A stretch of DNA of 5,365 bases from Gammaproteobacteria bacterium. GTDB lineage: Bacteria; Pseudomonadota; Gammaproteobacteria; Arenicellales; JAHEKD01. The notes below the pieces were generated by a model. The model saw nothing but the letters and a program-made list of their open reading frames with translations. It was not told where the DNA came from and did no database searches. This document shows positions 1-5,365 of this stretch, piece by piece. Made by a program: the position numbers and the translations under genes. The stretch spans positions 1 to 5,365 of the forward strand of contig JAHEKD010000209.1 in the NCBI GenBank assembly GCA_024638545.1, in the 5' to 3' direction. Numbering within the stretch: the stretch's first letter is position 1; the number at the start of each line of letters is the position of its first letter.

Positions 1-1
1 C

Positions 2-124
2 CGTTTCGTGGGAGACGACCGGGCCGTCGAGTACGGACGCCGCAACGCCGACCCCGACGAGCTGCTGGTCCGGGTCACGCCCGCCCGCCATTGGCGCTGC
101 GAAGTTCATCTGAAAATGTGGTGA
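2..124 (+). CDS. Fragment of a foreign-looking GC-rich gene, C-terminal end, possibly PPOX-class flavoprotein
   Basis: An open frame enters from the left edge and runs to a TGA at 122-124. Its first 32 codons (to about 97) have G or C in the third position in 28 cases, and 58 of the first 80 bases are G or C. The rest of the window is nothing like this, so real high-GC coding sequence, actinobacterium-like, probably lies here. The visible peptide is acidic and arginine-rich and contains DPDELLVRVTPARHW. Such an ending (LLVRVTPxRxW) reminds me of the C-terminus of pyridoxamine-5'-phosphate-oxidase-like or F420-dependent flavoproteins, but the fragment is too short for a firm name. After about residue 32 the frame runs into the antisense strand of the phosphatase gene, so the last residues and the stop are probably not native. 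Likely a chimeric join; see findings. Confidence 0.4.
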   Translation, partial: RFVGDDRAVEYGRRNADPDELLVRVTPARHWRCEVHLKMW

Positions 125-608
125 CCAGAATGGAAGCGGGTGATCGGCCTTCAGTTCGAGCTGCTTTCTGGGTGGGGTCGATTTCAGTATCCGCATCGAC
201 ATCTGCACCTTCCGTTAGCAATGTATAGTCTGGATCTTCAATATTGTAAGTAGTGTGCCCTGTTTCGTAGTCATACCAGATATTGCCGATCATGCCGTGA
301 ATTGAGGGATGAGTGCCTGTTGCAAGGGTGGTATGCCCGACAATGGTTTCAGTGTTTGCATGGGCGTGATGGGCGTTGCCATAAACCAGCCCGTTTTCCC
401 ACAGAAACCTGAATCCACCCTCACCAAGTCGCTCATAGTACCGGGTTGGTAGGTCGCCCCTTAGCTGGTCCACGGTGATCTGCAGTAAAAGCCTAGGTTT
501 GTCTGTAGCTAAAACCGGCCAGTTCAAACCTACTGCCAGCAGCACTGTACAGGTCCGAACTACCTGGTAAACAAATCCAGTCTTTTGCTTATCACTCATT
601 CCGCTCAT
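75..608 (-). CDS. Secreted alkaline-phosphatase-superfamily hydrolase (PafA/NPP type), 3'-truncated at a junction
   Basis: This is the N-terminal 177 residues of an alkaline-phosphatase-superfamily enzyme. Such enzymes hydrolyse phosphate mono- or diesters in the periplasm with two zinc ions and a threonine nucleophile. Seen, counting from the ATG at 608: a basic N-terminus and hydrophobic stretch (about 19-34) ending in PVLA, a likely signal peptide cleaved near residue 34; ITVDQLRGD with Asp47 as probable first metal ligand; NTETIVGHTTLATG with Thr88 as probable nucleophile; then HPSIHGMIGNIWYD, a hallmark of the family. The family is usually about 500-600 residues, so most of the metal-binding site is missing. 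The frame stops at 75-77 just after SANGGRA, where relatives normally continue with a lysine-valine stretch; this coincides with the GC-rich junction, so the stop is probably not native. TTG at 611 and ATG at 599 are alternative starts. ATG608 has a weak AAGTGA upstream. It could be a true truncated pseudogene if the junction is real. Confidence 0.8.
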   Translation of the reverse strand: MSGMSDKQKTGFVYQVVRTCTVLLAVGLNWPVLATDKPRLLLQITVDQLRGDLPTRYYERLGEGGFRFLWENGLVYGNAHHAHANTETIVGHTTLATGTHPSIHGMIGNIWYDYETGHTTYNIEDPDYTLLTEGADVDADTEIDPTQKAARTEGRSPASILVTTFSDELRSANGGRA

Positions 609-611
609 CAA

Positions 612-1134
612 TCACTTAATTTGTTTCCATAATTTTTGAGGTTGTCCTGTTAGGCAGAGATTTTCGTGCTTATGGCTAAAGAATTAAATTCTAAATCTGC
701 GCAATCGCGAGTATTTAAAAAAAGCTCAAAGCAGGCGTTGGACTTTCCTCGGTATTCATCACGTGTACGATAATAACACTTCATTTAATACGCTGCGAGC
801 GTCACTATTTTCCGGATTATTTCCTGATTTTGGAACTTCCCTCCCCCGACGGCTAAACCAGGCTGAGTTTCTAAATATGTGATTTTCGCCTCATCAGCGA
901 AAGTACTGGGGCGTACGATTTTTCAACAAACGCTCCTAATCGGATAACGCCGTTATTTTCGCTTAAGTAGCCTGGTATCAATTCGGGCATGCGCCCGTTT
1001 ACCTTCGGTTGCTTTCATCGGGCTAATAATATTTGTAAAACAATGAGGCTCGGAAAAAATTTAAACACGTTGCAATCTTATCAGGGTCACCCGCATAGCG
1101 GAATTTTTTCATTGTCAAAAATTCGCATTGACTG
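612..1134. other. 523-base non-coding gap between the phosphatase and patatin genes
   Basis: This gap is upstream of the phosphatase and downstream of patatin, both minus strand. It is mostly AT-rich. It contains several short dyads: 680-692 (AGAATT A AATTCT), 790-802 (ACGCT GCG AGCGT), 884-902 (TTTCGC, 7-base loop, GCGAAA), 944-956 (ATAACG C CGTTAT), 984-997 (CGGGC ATGC GCCCG), and a larger one near the patatin stop listed separately. Five-base stems of this kind are expected a few times by chance in 500 bases. Two short frames exist: plus 672-773 (33 residues, basic) and minus 871-990 (39 residues). Neither has a good ribosome binding site or a recognised family. The phosphatase promoter should lie in the first 100 bases or so, but I see no strong -35/-10 pair. 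No tRNA, transposase or terminal repeat was recognised. Confidence 0.6.
1098..1126 (-). terminator. AT-rich inverted repeat just after the patatin gene, possible transcript 3' end
   Basis: On the plus strand GCGGAATTTTTT, a spacer CATTGTC, then AAAAATTCGC. The arms pair as GCG plus AATTTTT, ten base pairs with one bulged G. It starts nine bases beyond the patatin stop codon, the usual place for a transcript end. It is not a textbook intrinsic terminator, because the T-run is inside the stem and not after a GC-rich stem. A second, smaller dyad, CCGC ATA GCGG at 1091-1101, overlaps it and on the plus strand is followed by AATTTTTT, giving a weak terminator shape in that direction. Either could end or stabilise a transcript; this is inferred only from shape and place. 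Confidence 0.35.
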
Positions 1135-1971
1135 TTACTGTCTTTTATTCGGTTGTTTAAATGTACTGCGGACACGGTTGATGAGTTTATTCTTATCGTT
1201 ATAGGCTGTTTTGATATCTTCGATTTTGGATTTTGTCAAATCATAGAGTAGTTCAATCAGTTTTTCTGAATTATCGAAATCAAAAGCACTAAACTCAGTC
1301 AGGTCGGGTTCAATTAAAAAATCTGCATACTGGACAGATCGTCGCATATTTTGCCTGGCGACTAGATTATTGACCTGCATGAAGAGTTGCAGGATATGCT
1401 TGGGCTTGTTGTAATCGCCCATTTGGCTGCCCAGGTTGACGCCAATAACGAACTGGGCGCCCATGTCCTGGGTTGTTTGAATCGGTAAGTATTCGCTTAA
1501 TCCTCCATCAATCAGCATTTTGTGTTCGTACTCTATGGGCAAAAAGAAATGCGGCAGGCTGCAGCTGATCTGAACAGCCTTGGCGACCGAGCCTGAGTTA
1601 AAAACATGTTTGATACCAGAGTGCAGGTCGGTTCCAACCACAGAACATGGCACTTTGAGATCACTGAAATCTATGTCGCCGCCAAATTGCTGGATCATCA
1701 ATTCGTAAATATTATCACTGGAAACAAAGCCCAGGCGACTGAACTTGATGCTGGCCAGTTTCCCCCAGGTTAGTGCGTTGGCTACTTTTTCCATTTCACT
1801 CAATGAGCGTCCGGCGGCATATGCAGTCGCCGCGATTGCCCCGCCACTGGTGCCAGCGACATAATCAATTTTAATAGCGCTTTCCTCAATTGCCTTGATC
1901 GCCCCAACATGACCCACTGATTTGGCTGTACCACCACTCAGAGCCAGTCCAATTTTTAAAGGCTTTATCAT
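1135..1971 (-). CDS. Patatin-like phospholipase family protein (RssA/YlbK-like)
   Basis: A predicted serine acyl hydrolase of 278 residues with a Ser-Asp dyad, expected to cleave fatty acyl esters of phospholipids or other lipids. The substrate is not evident. Seen: a glycine-rich oxyanion segment LALSGGTAKSVGHVG (residues 9-23), the nucleophile elbow GTSGG with Ser42, and the DGG motif (155-157) with Asp155 as catalytic acid. SCSLPHFFLPIEY before it and GAQFVIGVNLG after it match the RssA-like bacterial patatins. No signal peptide or membrane segment, so probably cytoplasmic or peripheral. The C-terminal tail (about 240-278) is charged and unrecognised. I chose ATG at 1971 because MIKPLKIGLALSGG begins like relatives and GGA lies five bases upstream. 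A GTG at 2010 would add 13 residues but sits inside a hairpin. It follows pckA on the same strand after 173 bases, so co-transcription is possible but not certain. Confidence 0.9.
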   Translation of the reverse strand: MIKPLKIGLALSGGTAKSVGHVGAIKAIEESAIKIDYVAGTSGGAIAATAYAAGRSLSEMEKVANALTWGKLASIKFSRLGFVSSDNIYELMIQQFGGDIDFSDLKVPCSVVGTDLHSGIKHVFNSGSVAKAVQISCSLPHFFLPIEYEHKMLIDGGLSEYLPIQTTQDMGAQFVIGVNLGSQMGDYNKPKHILQLFMQVNNLVARQNMRRSVQYADFLIEPDLTEFSAFDFDNSEKLIELLYDLTKSKIEDIKTAYNDKNKLINRVRSTFKQPNKRQ

Positions 1972-1990
1972 GTATCCATTATGTTGATAG

Positions 1991-2012
1991 CTGTGGGTCC
2001 TGGGATCCACAG
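1991..2012 (-). repeat. Hairpin in the leader of the patatin gene
   Basis: CTGTGG and CCACAG form a perfect 6-bp stem enclosing ten bases. On the plus strand the stem extends by a G-U pair and two further pairs to a CTGG loop; on the minus strand, the sense of the neighbouring genes, an A-C mismatch interrupts it. It lies 19 bases upstream of the preferred patatin ATG and covers the alternative GTG start at 2010. There is no T-run after it in either direction, so it is not a standard intrinsic terminator. It could slow ribosomes or protect the RNA between pckA and patatin, or be chance. Confidence 0.3.
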
Positions 2013-2144
2013 AATATTATCCTGTCACCGGTGTAATCTATCATCGACTTCGTGGGTATTGAGTCATCAGCGATCATAAACATCAATTTGATGCTGTTGA
2101 ATATTCCAACTTTAAGTTGCTTGATCGCAGGATAGTCGCCTGAA

Positions 2145-3692
2145 TCATGAGTCTGAGTATAGTTTGTAATTCTCAGAAAATTTCTCAGCCAGCATCTCTG
2201 CCTGCTTATCGTAAGCCTCCTTGTCATCCCACAAATTTCTGGGATTAAGGATGTCTGTGGGTACGCCAGGGCATTTCATGGGTATTGACAATTTAAAAAC
2301 CGGATGCTCATGTGTTTCCTGACGTTCAAGCGAACCGTCATGGATTGAATTAATGATATTACGCGTATTCTTGATTGATATTCGGCTGCCAACACCATAA
2401 GGGCCACCAATCCAGCCGGTATTTACGAGCCATACGGGCGACTTATTTGTTGCAATTTTTTCACCTAACATTTGAGCGTAACGTTGTGGATGTAAGGGGA
2501 GGAAAGGTCCTCCATAGCAAGGGCTGAAGTTTGGTGTGGGTTCAGTCACACCTTTTTCTGTCCCGGCAACTTTAGCAGTATAGCCACTTATAAAATGATA
2601 CATTGCTTGCTGGGGCGTTAGTTTTGAAACCGGTGGCAGGACGCCAAAGGCATCACAGGTCAGAAAAATAACATTTTTTGGAATTCCGCCAGTGCCTGTT
2701 AATGAAGCATTAGGTATTAAACTGATAGGGTAGGAAGCCCGTGTATTTTCAGTTAAACTGCTGTCGTCCAGGTCTATAATCCGGCTTTCTTCATCAAAAA
2801 CTACATTCTCGAGTAGGGTTTTGAATGTTCGGGTTGTGGAATAGATTTCAGGTTCAGCTTCTTTTGATAATTTAATGACTTTAGCGTAACAGCCACCCTC
2901 GAAATTAAATACGCCATTGTTGTTCCAGCCATGCTCGTCATCACCAATCAGCGTTCGCGAGGCATCTGCAGAGAGGGTTGTTTTTCCTGTTCCGCTGAGT
3001 CCAAAAAACACGGCCGTATTTCCATCTTGTGACATGTTGGCCGAGCAATGCATGGGCAGGACACCGCGTTGCGGCAGTAAATAGTTCATTACCGAGAAAA
3101 TTGATTTTTTAATTTCACCGGCATATTCAGTGCCGCCAATCAAAACCAGGCGTTTGGCAAAATTGATAACAATAAATGTGTCGCTATTGGTACCATCGGT
3201 CTGGGGATCGGCCTTTAAGCCTGGCGCATCAATGACTGTAAATTCCGGAACATGAGTGGTTGGATTTTTTTCCTTAATGAACATGTTGCGTGCGAATAAA
3301 CTATGCCAGGCAAATTCGGTAATGATTCGCACGGGCAGTTGCGTTTTAGCGTCTGCACCGCAGTTGAAGTCCTGAATGAAAACATCTTTTCCTTTTAGGT
3401 AGCCGGTCATTTTTGTGTGTAACCGGTCAAAATTTTCTTCAGAAATGCGTTGGTTGATTTTGCCCCACCATATTTGATCTTCAGTGCCAGGCTCAACAAC
3501 AATAAACTTGTCATTGGCACTGCGGCCAGTATGAACACCCGTATGGGCAATCAGCGCACCGTGCTCTGAAATTGCCGCTTCCCCTCGCTTTACCGCTTCC
3601 TCATAAAGCGTGCCCGCTGAGCAGGTCCAGAATACACGTCTTAACCCGGTTAATCCGTGGTTTTCTAATCCGTATTGGCTTTGTCGTACCAT
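2145..3692 (-). CDS. pckA: Phosphoenolpyruvate carboxykinase (ATP)
   Basis: Cytoplasmic enzyme converting oxaloacetate and ATP to phosphoenolpyruvate, ADP and CO2, the entry step of gluconeogenesis. The 515 residues are full length (E. coli 540). Seen in order: HTGRSANDKF (Arg57, substrate binding), GGTEYAGEIKKSIF (Tyr190, Lys195/196, active site and Mn), LPMHCSAN (His215, metal ligand), P-loop GLSGTGKTT (231-239, Lys237), kinase-2 LIGDDEHGW (249-256, Asp251/252), the family signature through FNFEGGCYAK, ENTRASYP (Arg318), and the adenine/lid region GGIPKNVIFLTCDAFGVLPPVSKLTP. All key residues are intact. The SPCYGGPFLPLHP and NTGWIGGPYGVGSR segments fit the shorter non-enteric branch of ATP-type enzymes. 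The start has a strong AAGGGG five bases upstream. It begins 24 bases after the methyltransferase stop, so the two are probably co-transcribed; no intrinsic terminator is seen after its stop. Confidence 0.98.
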   Translation of the reverse strand: MVRQSQYGLENHGLTGLRRVFWTCSAGTLYEEAVKRGEAAISEHGALIAHTGVHTGRSANDKFIVVEPGTEDQIWWGKINQRISEENFDRLHTKMTGYLKGKDVFIQDFNCGADAKTQLPVRIITEFAWHSLFARNMFIKEKNPTTHVPEFTVIDAPGLKADPQTDGTNSDTFIVINFAKRLVLIGGTEYAGEIKKSIFSVMNYLLPQRGVLPMHCSANMSQDGNTAVFFGLSGTGKTTLSADASRTLIGDDEHGWNNNGVFNFEGGCYAKVIKLSKEAEPEIYSTTRTFKTLLENVVFDEESRIIDLDDSSLTENTRASYPISLIPNASLTGTGGIPKNVIFLTCDAFGVLPPVSKLTPQQAMYHFISGYTAKVAGTEKGVTEPTPNFSPCYGGPFLPLHPQRYAQMLGEKIATNKSPVWLVNTGWIGGPYGVGSRISIKNTRNIINSIHDGSLERQETHEHPVFKLSIPMKCPGVPTDILNPRNLWDDKEAYDKQAEMLAEKFSENYKLYSDS

Positions 3693-3697
3693 GTTAG

Positions 3698-3703
3698 CCC
3701 CTT
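3698..3703 (-). promoter_or_regulatory. Ribosome binding site of pckA
   Basis: AAGGGG on the minus strand, five bases before the ATG of pckA. It is the clearest Shine-Dalgarno sequence in the window and fixes that start. It lies in the 24-base spacer after the methyltransferase stop, which suits translation of pckA from a shared mRNA. Confidence 0.75.
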
Positions 3704-3716
3704 AATTCATTAATTT

Positions 3717-4559
3717 TCACTTTATTGCAACCAGATAAGCCACCCATGACAGATCATTTGTGCCTTTTCGGGTGACCTTGAACACTCCGTTGCCGCTTTC
3801 TCCGTCCTCTGCCGTGCCTTCCCAGTAACAGTCGACGCGCTTGAAACCGGCCTCGTGAAGCAGTTCGGTCAGTTCAGGTATGGTCCAGACCCGCCAGCTA
3901 TAGGTGAAAGCATTTTTTAATTCGCTGCCATCTTCGAAACGAAAATGAATTTTCATTTTAGCCTCGCTGGTGACAGGCCAAAATTCAACCTGGTCCCACA
4001 CATAACTAAAGCCATGCTCGAGCTCAGTCTCTTCCTCCATATAGGTGATCGCTTCTGGACCACCATGAATATCTATGACGAATATACCCTTTTTTGCTAA
4101 ATCATTACGACAGTTTTTGAAATAAATTAACATTTCTCTACGTTTTTTGAATATCCAGTAAGAGAAATTCTGTGCACAGCGTACGTCGGGTTTTATTATG
4201 CTGGGTTCGCGAACGTCGGCCTGGCATTGGACCGCTCGAGATGCGCTTTTACCCAGCGGCTTGAGATTATTCTCATAACCCCATTTCAATGGCTCCGGAT
4301 CAATGTCATAACTTTCGGCCGTATAATCTTTACCCTGATTAATCCAGGTTGCAGTGAGCAGGCAGGTACCGCAAAAATCTTCACGAAAGTGTTTGGCTTT
4401 TTTGCCTCTGGCTTTACGATAAATCCTGCTCAGGAAATCGATGTCCGGCTCGGGCGATTGCACAGAAAGCTGGTACAAATCATATTTATCCGCTTTTTTC
4501 GCAGTCAATTTGCCAATAATACGGCGTTTACTCAATTCCTGGCCAAATATTTTTGTCAT
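3717..4559 (-). CDS. Class I SAM-dependent methyltransferase, substrate unknown
   Basis: A 280-residue protein with a Rossmann-type S-adenosylmethionine-binding fold. Seen: HFREDFCGTCLL (57-68), the family's version of glycine-rich motif I, with the preceding acid and FCGT; YDIDPEPLKWG (84-94), the acidic loop that contacts the ribose; QADVRE (113-118), motif II; NFSYWIFKKRREMLIYF (131-147), a conserved helix region; VIDIHGG (161-167), strand 5 region; then WRVWTIPELTELLHEAGF (222-239), where the C-terminal part of many such enzymes senses substrate. This combination matches a widespread bacterial family annotated only as class I methyltransferase; its acceptor is not known to me. The basic N-terminus (residues 1-25) is not a signal peptide, so it is probably cytoplasmic. 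The start ATG at 4559 fits family length, but only a weak AAGACC is upstream. It leads the leftward gene group. Confidence 0.85.
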   Translation of the reverse strand: MTKIFGQELSKRRIIGKLTAKKADKYDLYQLSVQSPEPDIDFLSRIYRKARGKKAKHFREDFCGTCLLTATWINQGKDYTAESYDIDPEPLKWGYENNLKPLGKSASRAVQCQADVREPSIIKPDVRCAQNFSYWIFKKRREMLIYFKNCRNDLAKKGIFVIDIHGGPEAITYMEEETELEHGFSYVWDQVEFWPVTSEAKMKIHFRFEDGSELKNAFTYSWRVWTIPELTELLHEAGFKRVDCYWEGTAEDGESGNGVFKVTRKGTNDLSWVAYLVAIK

Positions 4560-4602
4560 GAAGAGGTCTTACTGTAAACTCACAAAGGTTAAAAAGCGTG
4601 AA

Positions 4603-4631
4603 AGGATACTCGGAACATTCTCAAACGGCAA
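4603..4631 (-). promoter_or_regulatory. Candidate sigma-70-type promoter for the leftward genes
   Basis: On the minus strand TTGCCG (4626-4631) and TATCCT (4603-4608) are separated by exactly 17 bases. Each box matches four of six consensus positions. The start point would leave a leader of roughly 35-40 bases before the methyltransferase ATG. The -35 box falls inside the palindrome at 4624-4639, which could let a protein bound there block the promoter. This is prediction by eye only. Confidence 0.35.
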
Positions 4632-4639
4632 GTGCCGTT
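4624..4639. promoter_or_regulatory. Palindrome in the divergent spacer, possible operator
   Basis: AACGGCA, AG, TGCCGTT is a perfect 7+2+7 inverted repeat. Allowing one extra A in the left arm extends it to TCAACGGCA/TGCCGTTGA. It is the strongest dyad in the 123-base spacer between the methyltransferase (minus) and the Nudix gene (plus). With no T-run after it, it looks more like a dimer-binding operator than a terminator. It overlaps the candidate -35 box for the leftward genes and lies 43 bases before the Nudix start. The binding protein is not evident. I see no convincing rightward -35/-10 pair. Confidence 0.4.
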
Positions 4640-4682
4640 GATTCATACCTGATATGCCCTGCATTTATATTGAGACGGACAG

Positions 4683-5213
4683 ATGAAATTTTGTAGTGAT
4701 TGTGGTAACAAAGTAAGCCATAAAGTGCCTGACGGCGATAATTTAGCTCGATTTATCTGTAATGAATGCGACACTATACATTATCAAAATCCAAAAGTGG
4801 TGGCGGGTGCAGTAATTGAACATCAGGGAAAGATACTGATGTGTAAACGTGCCATTGAGCCCCGGTATGGCTATTGGACTGTCCCCGCCGGTTTTATGGA
4901 GAATAAGGAGACAGTCATGCAGGCTGCAGTCAGGGAAACTTATGAAGAAGCACTCGCCGTGGTTTCTAAACTTGATTTGTATGCCGTGTACAATTTGCCT
5001 CATGTCAATCAGGTATATATTATGTTCCATGGCAAACTCGATAAGCCCCTGTTCGGTTCGGGAGCGGAGAGCCTGGAGGTCAAGCTGCTTGGGGAGCAGG
5101 AAATCCCGTGGGATGATATTGCGTTTAGGGTCGTAACGATGACATTGAAACGCTACTTTATGGATAAAAAACGGGGTGATTTTCGTGCCTATACAGATGA
5201 CGTGATTATTTAA
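4683..5213 (+). CDS. Nudix hydrolase with N-terminal zinc ribbon
   Basis: A 176-residue cytoplasmic pyrophosphohydrolase, expected to cleave a nucleoside diphosphate linked to some moiety X; the substrate cannot be told from sequence. Seen: a zinc ribbon with Cys4, Cys7, Cys26 and Cys29 (residues 1-33), then HYQNPKVVAGAVIE opening the Nudix fold, WTVPAGFME before the box, and the Nudix box at 70-91 with Gly70, Glu76, Arg84-Glu85 and the metal-binding Glu88-Glu89. The Gly usually found after EEx is Leu91, a position that varies in this subfamily. LPHVNQVYIMF and SLEVKLL..QEIPWDDIAF are typical of the zinc-ribbon Nudix group annotated in many proteobacteria. Length is normal. The ATG at 4683 follows a GAGACGGA region that can serve as ribosome binding site. 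Its TAA overlaps the ATG of the next gene, so the two are surely co-transcribed and perhaps translationally coupled. Confidence 0.93.
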   Translation: MKFCSDCGNKVSHKVPDGDNLARFICNECDTIHYQNPKVVAGAVIEHQGKILMCKRAIEPRYGYWTVPAGFMENKETVMQAAVRETYEEALAVVSKLDLYAVYNLPHVNQVYIMFHGKLDKPLFGSGAESLEVKLLGEQEIPWDDIAFRVVTMTLKRYFMDKKRGDFRAYTDDVII

Positions 5214-5365
5214 TGCTTCCCGATCATAAAGAAACAGCTTACAAGCAAATCATAGCCAACATCGATGCTCTGATTGACGGCCAGACAGACCTTATTGCCA
5301 TCATGTCAACGGTTGTGTGTGAACTGCATCACGGTATCAGCTACTTTGACTGGACCGGCTTTTAT
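5213..5365 (+). CDS. GAF-domain protein, probable free methionine-(R)-sulfoxide reductase, 5' part
   Basis: The first 51 residues of a gene that runs off the right edge. The ATG overlaps the Nudix stop in TAATG, and the frame is open to the end of the window. The peptide has an amphipathic N-terminal helix (YKQIIANIDALIDGQTDLIA), then CELHHGISYFDWTGFY, the entry to a GAF domain. The same order (Y..LL..ID.L..GETD.IA, then W.GFY) is seen in fRMsr proteins such as YtsP of Bacillus, which reduce free methionine-R-sulfoxide. The catalytic cysteines of that family lie further on and are out of view, so activity is not shown; a related GAF protein without reductase activity is possible. No strong ribosome binding site is visible, which fits coupling to Nudix translation. 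Confidence 0.75.
   Translation, partial: MLPDHKETAYKQIIANIDALIDGQTDLIAIMSTVVCELHHGISYFDWTGFY

Noticed and set aside
9..44. Left-end join considered as an insertion-sequence or phage boundary.
   Set aside because: No terminal inverted repeat, target duplication, integrase or att-like repeat is visible near the junction.
881..903. Minus strand reads CTGATGAGGCGAAA, reminiscent of the hammerhead ribozyme core (CTGATGA ... GAAA).
   Set aside because: Only GGC lies between the two core parts, so there is no stem II, and I found no matching stems I and III with a cleavage site. A chance match is likely.
989..1204. 71-codon plus-strand open frame.
   Set aside because: It overlaps the antisense of the patatin C-terminus, has no recognisable motif and no ribosome binding site.
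2084..2227. N-terminal part of an 82-codon minus-strand frame overlapping the end of pckA.
   Set aside because: It is a shifted reading of pckA codons; only the part beyond the pckA stop is worth considering as separate.
4227..4641. Two plus-strand open frames of 116 and 66 codons.
   Set aside because: They lie antisense to the well-supported methyltransferase and show no family features.
4743..5136. Plus- and minus-strand open frames of 95 codons each within the Nudix gene.
   Set aside because: They are out-of-frame readings of a gene with clear zinc-ribbon and Nudix motifs.

Overview
The window looks like a piece of an uncultured gammaproteobacterium-like genome with moderate GC content. 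That guess rests on gene types and general sequence flavour only. Most of it is ordinary chromosomal coding DNA: a secreted alkaline-phosphatase-type hydrolase (5' part only), a patatin-like phospholipase, an ATP-dependent phosphoenolpyruvate carboxykinase (pckA), a class I SAM-dependent methyltransferase, a zinc-ribbon Nudix hydrolase, and the start of a GAF protein of the free methionine-(R)-sulfoxide reductase type. No tRNA, rRNA, CRISPR array, insertion sequence or phage gene was seen.

Layout. Bases 1 to about 95 are strikingly different (58 of the first 80 bases are G or C) and carry a plus-strand reading frame with about 88% GC in third codon positions, typical of a high-GC actinobacterium. 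This joins, in the middle of a conserved segment, the minus-strand phosphatase gene (75-608), which is cut off there. The join is best read as a chimeric assembly or library junction, although true recombination cannot be excluded. A 523-base gap (612-1134) separates the phosphatase from the next genes and holds only short dyads and weak small frames. Then three genes run leftward on the minus strand: methyltransferase (3717-4559), pckA (2145-3692, 24 bases after the methyltransferase) and patatin (1135-1971, 173 bases after pckA). A 123-base divergent spacer (4560-4682) with a clear palindrome separates this group from a rightward pair, the Nudix hydrolase (4683-5213) and the GAF protein (5213 to the window end). 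Stop and start of that pair overlap in TAATG.

Function. pckA makes phosphoenolpyruvate from oxaloacetate at the entry to gluconeogenesis. The methyltransferase and patatin beside it have no obvious metabolic link to it and may simply share transcription. The Nudix and GAF/fRMsr pair suggests a small housecleaning or oxidative-damage unit. I found no convincing new biological system. The points most worth checking are the junction at the left end and the palindrome that overlaps the best promoter candidate.
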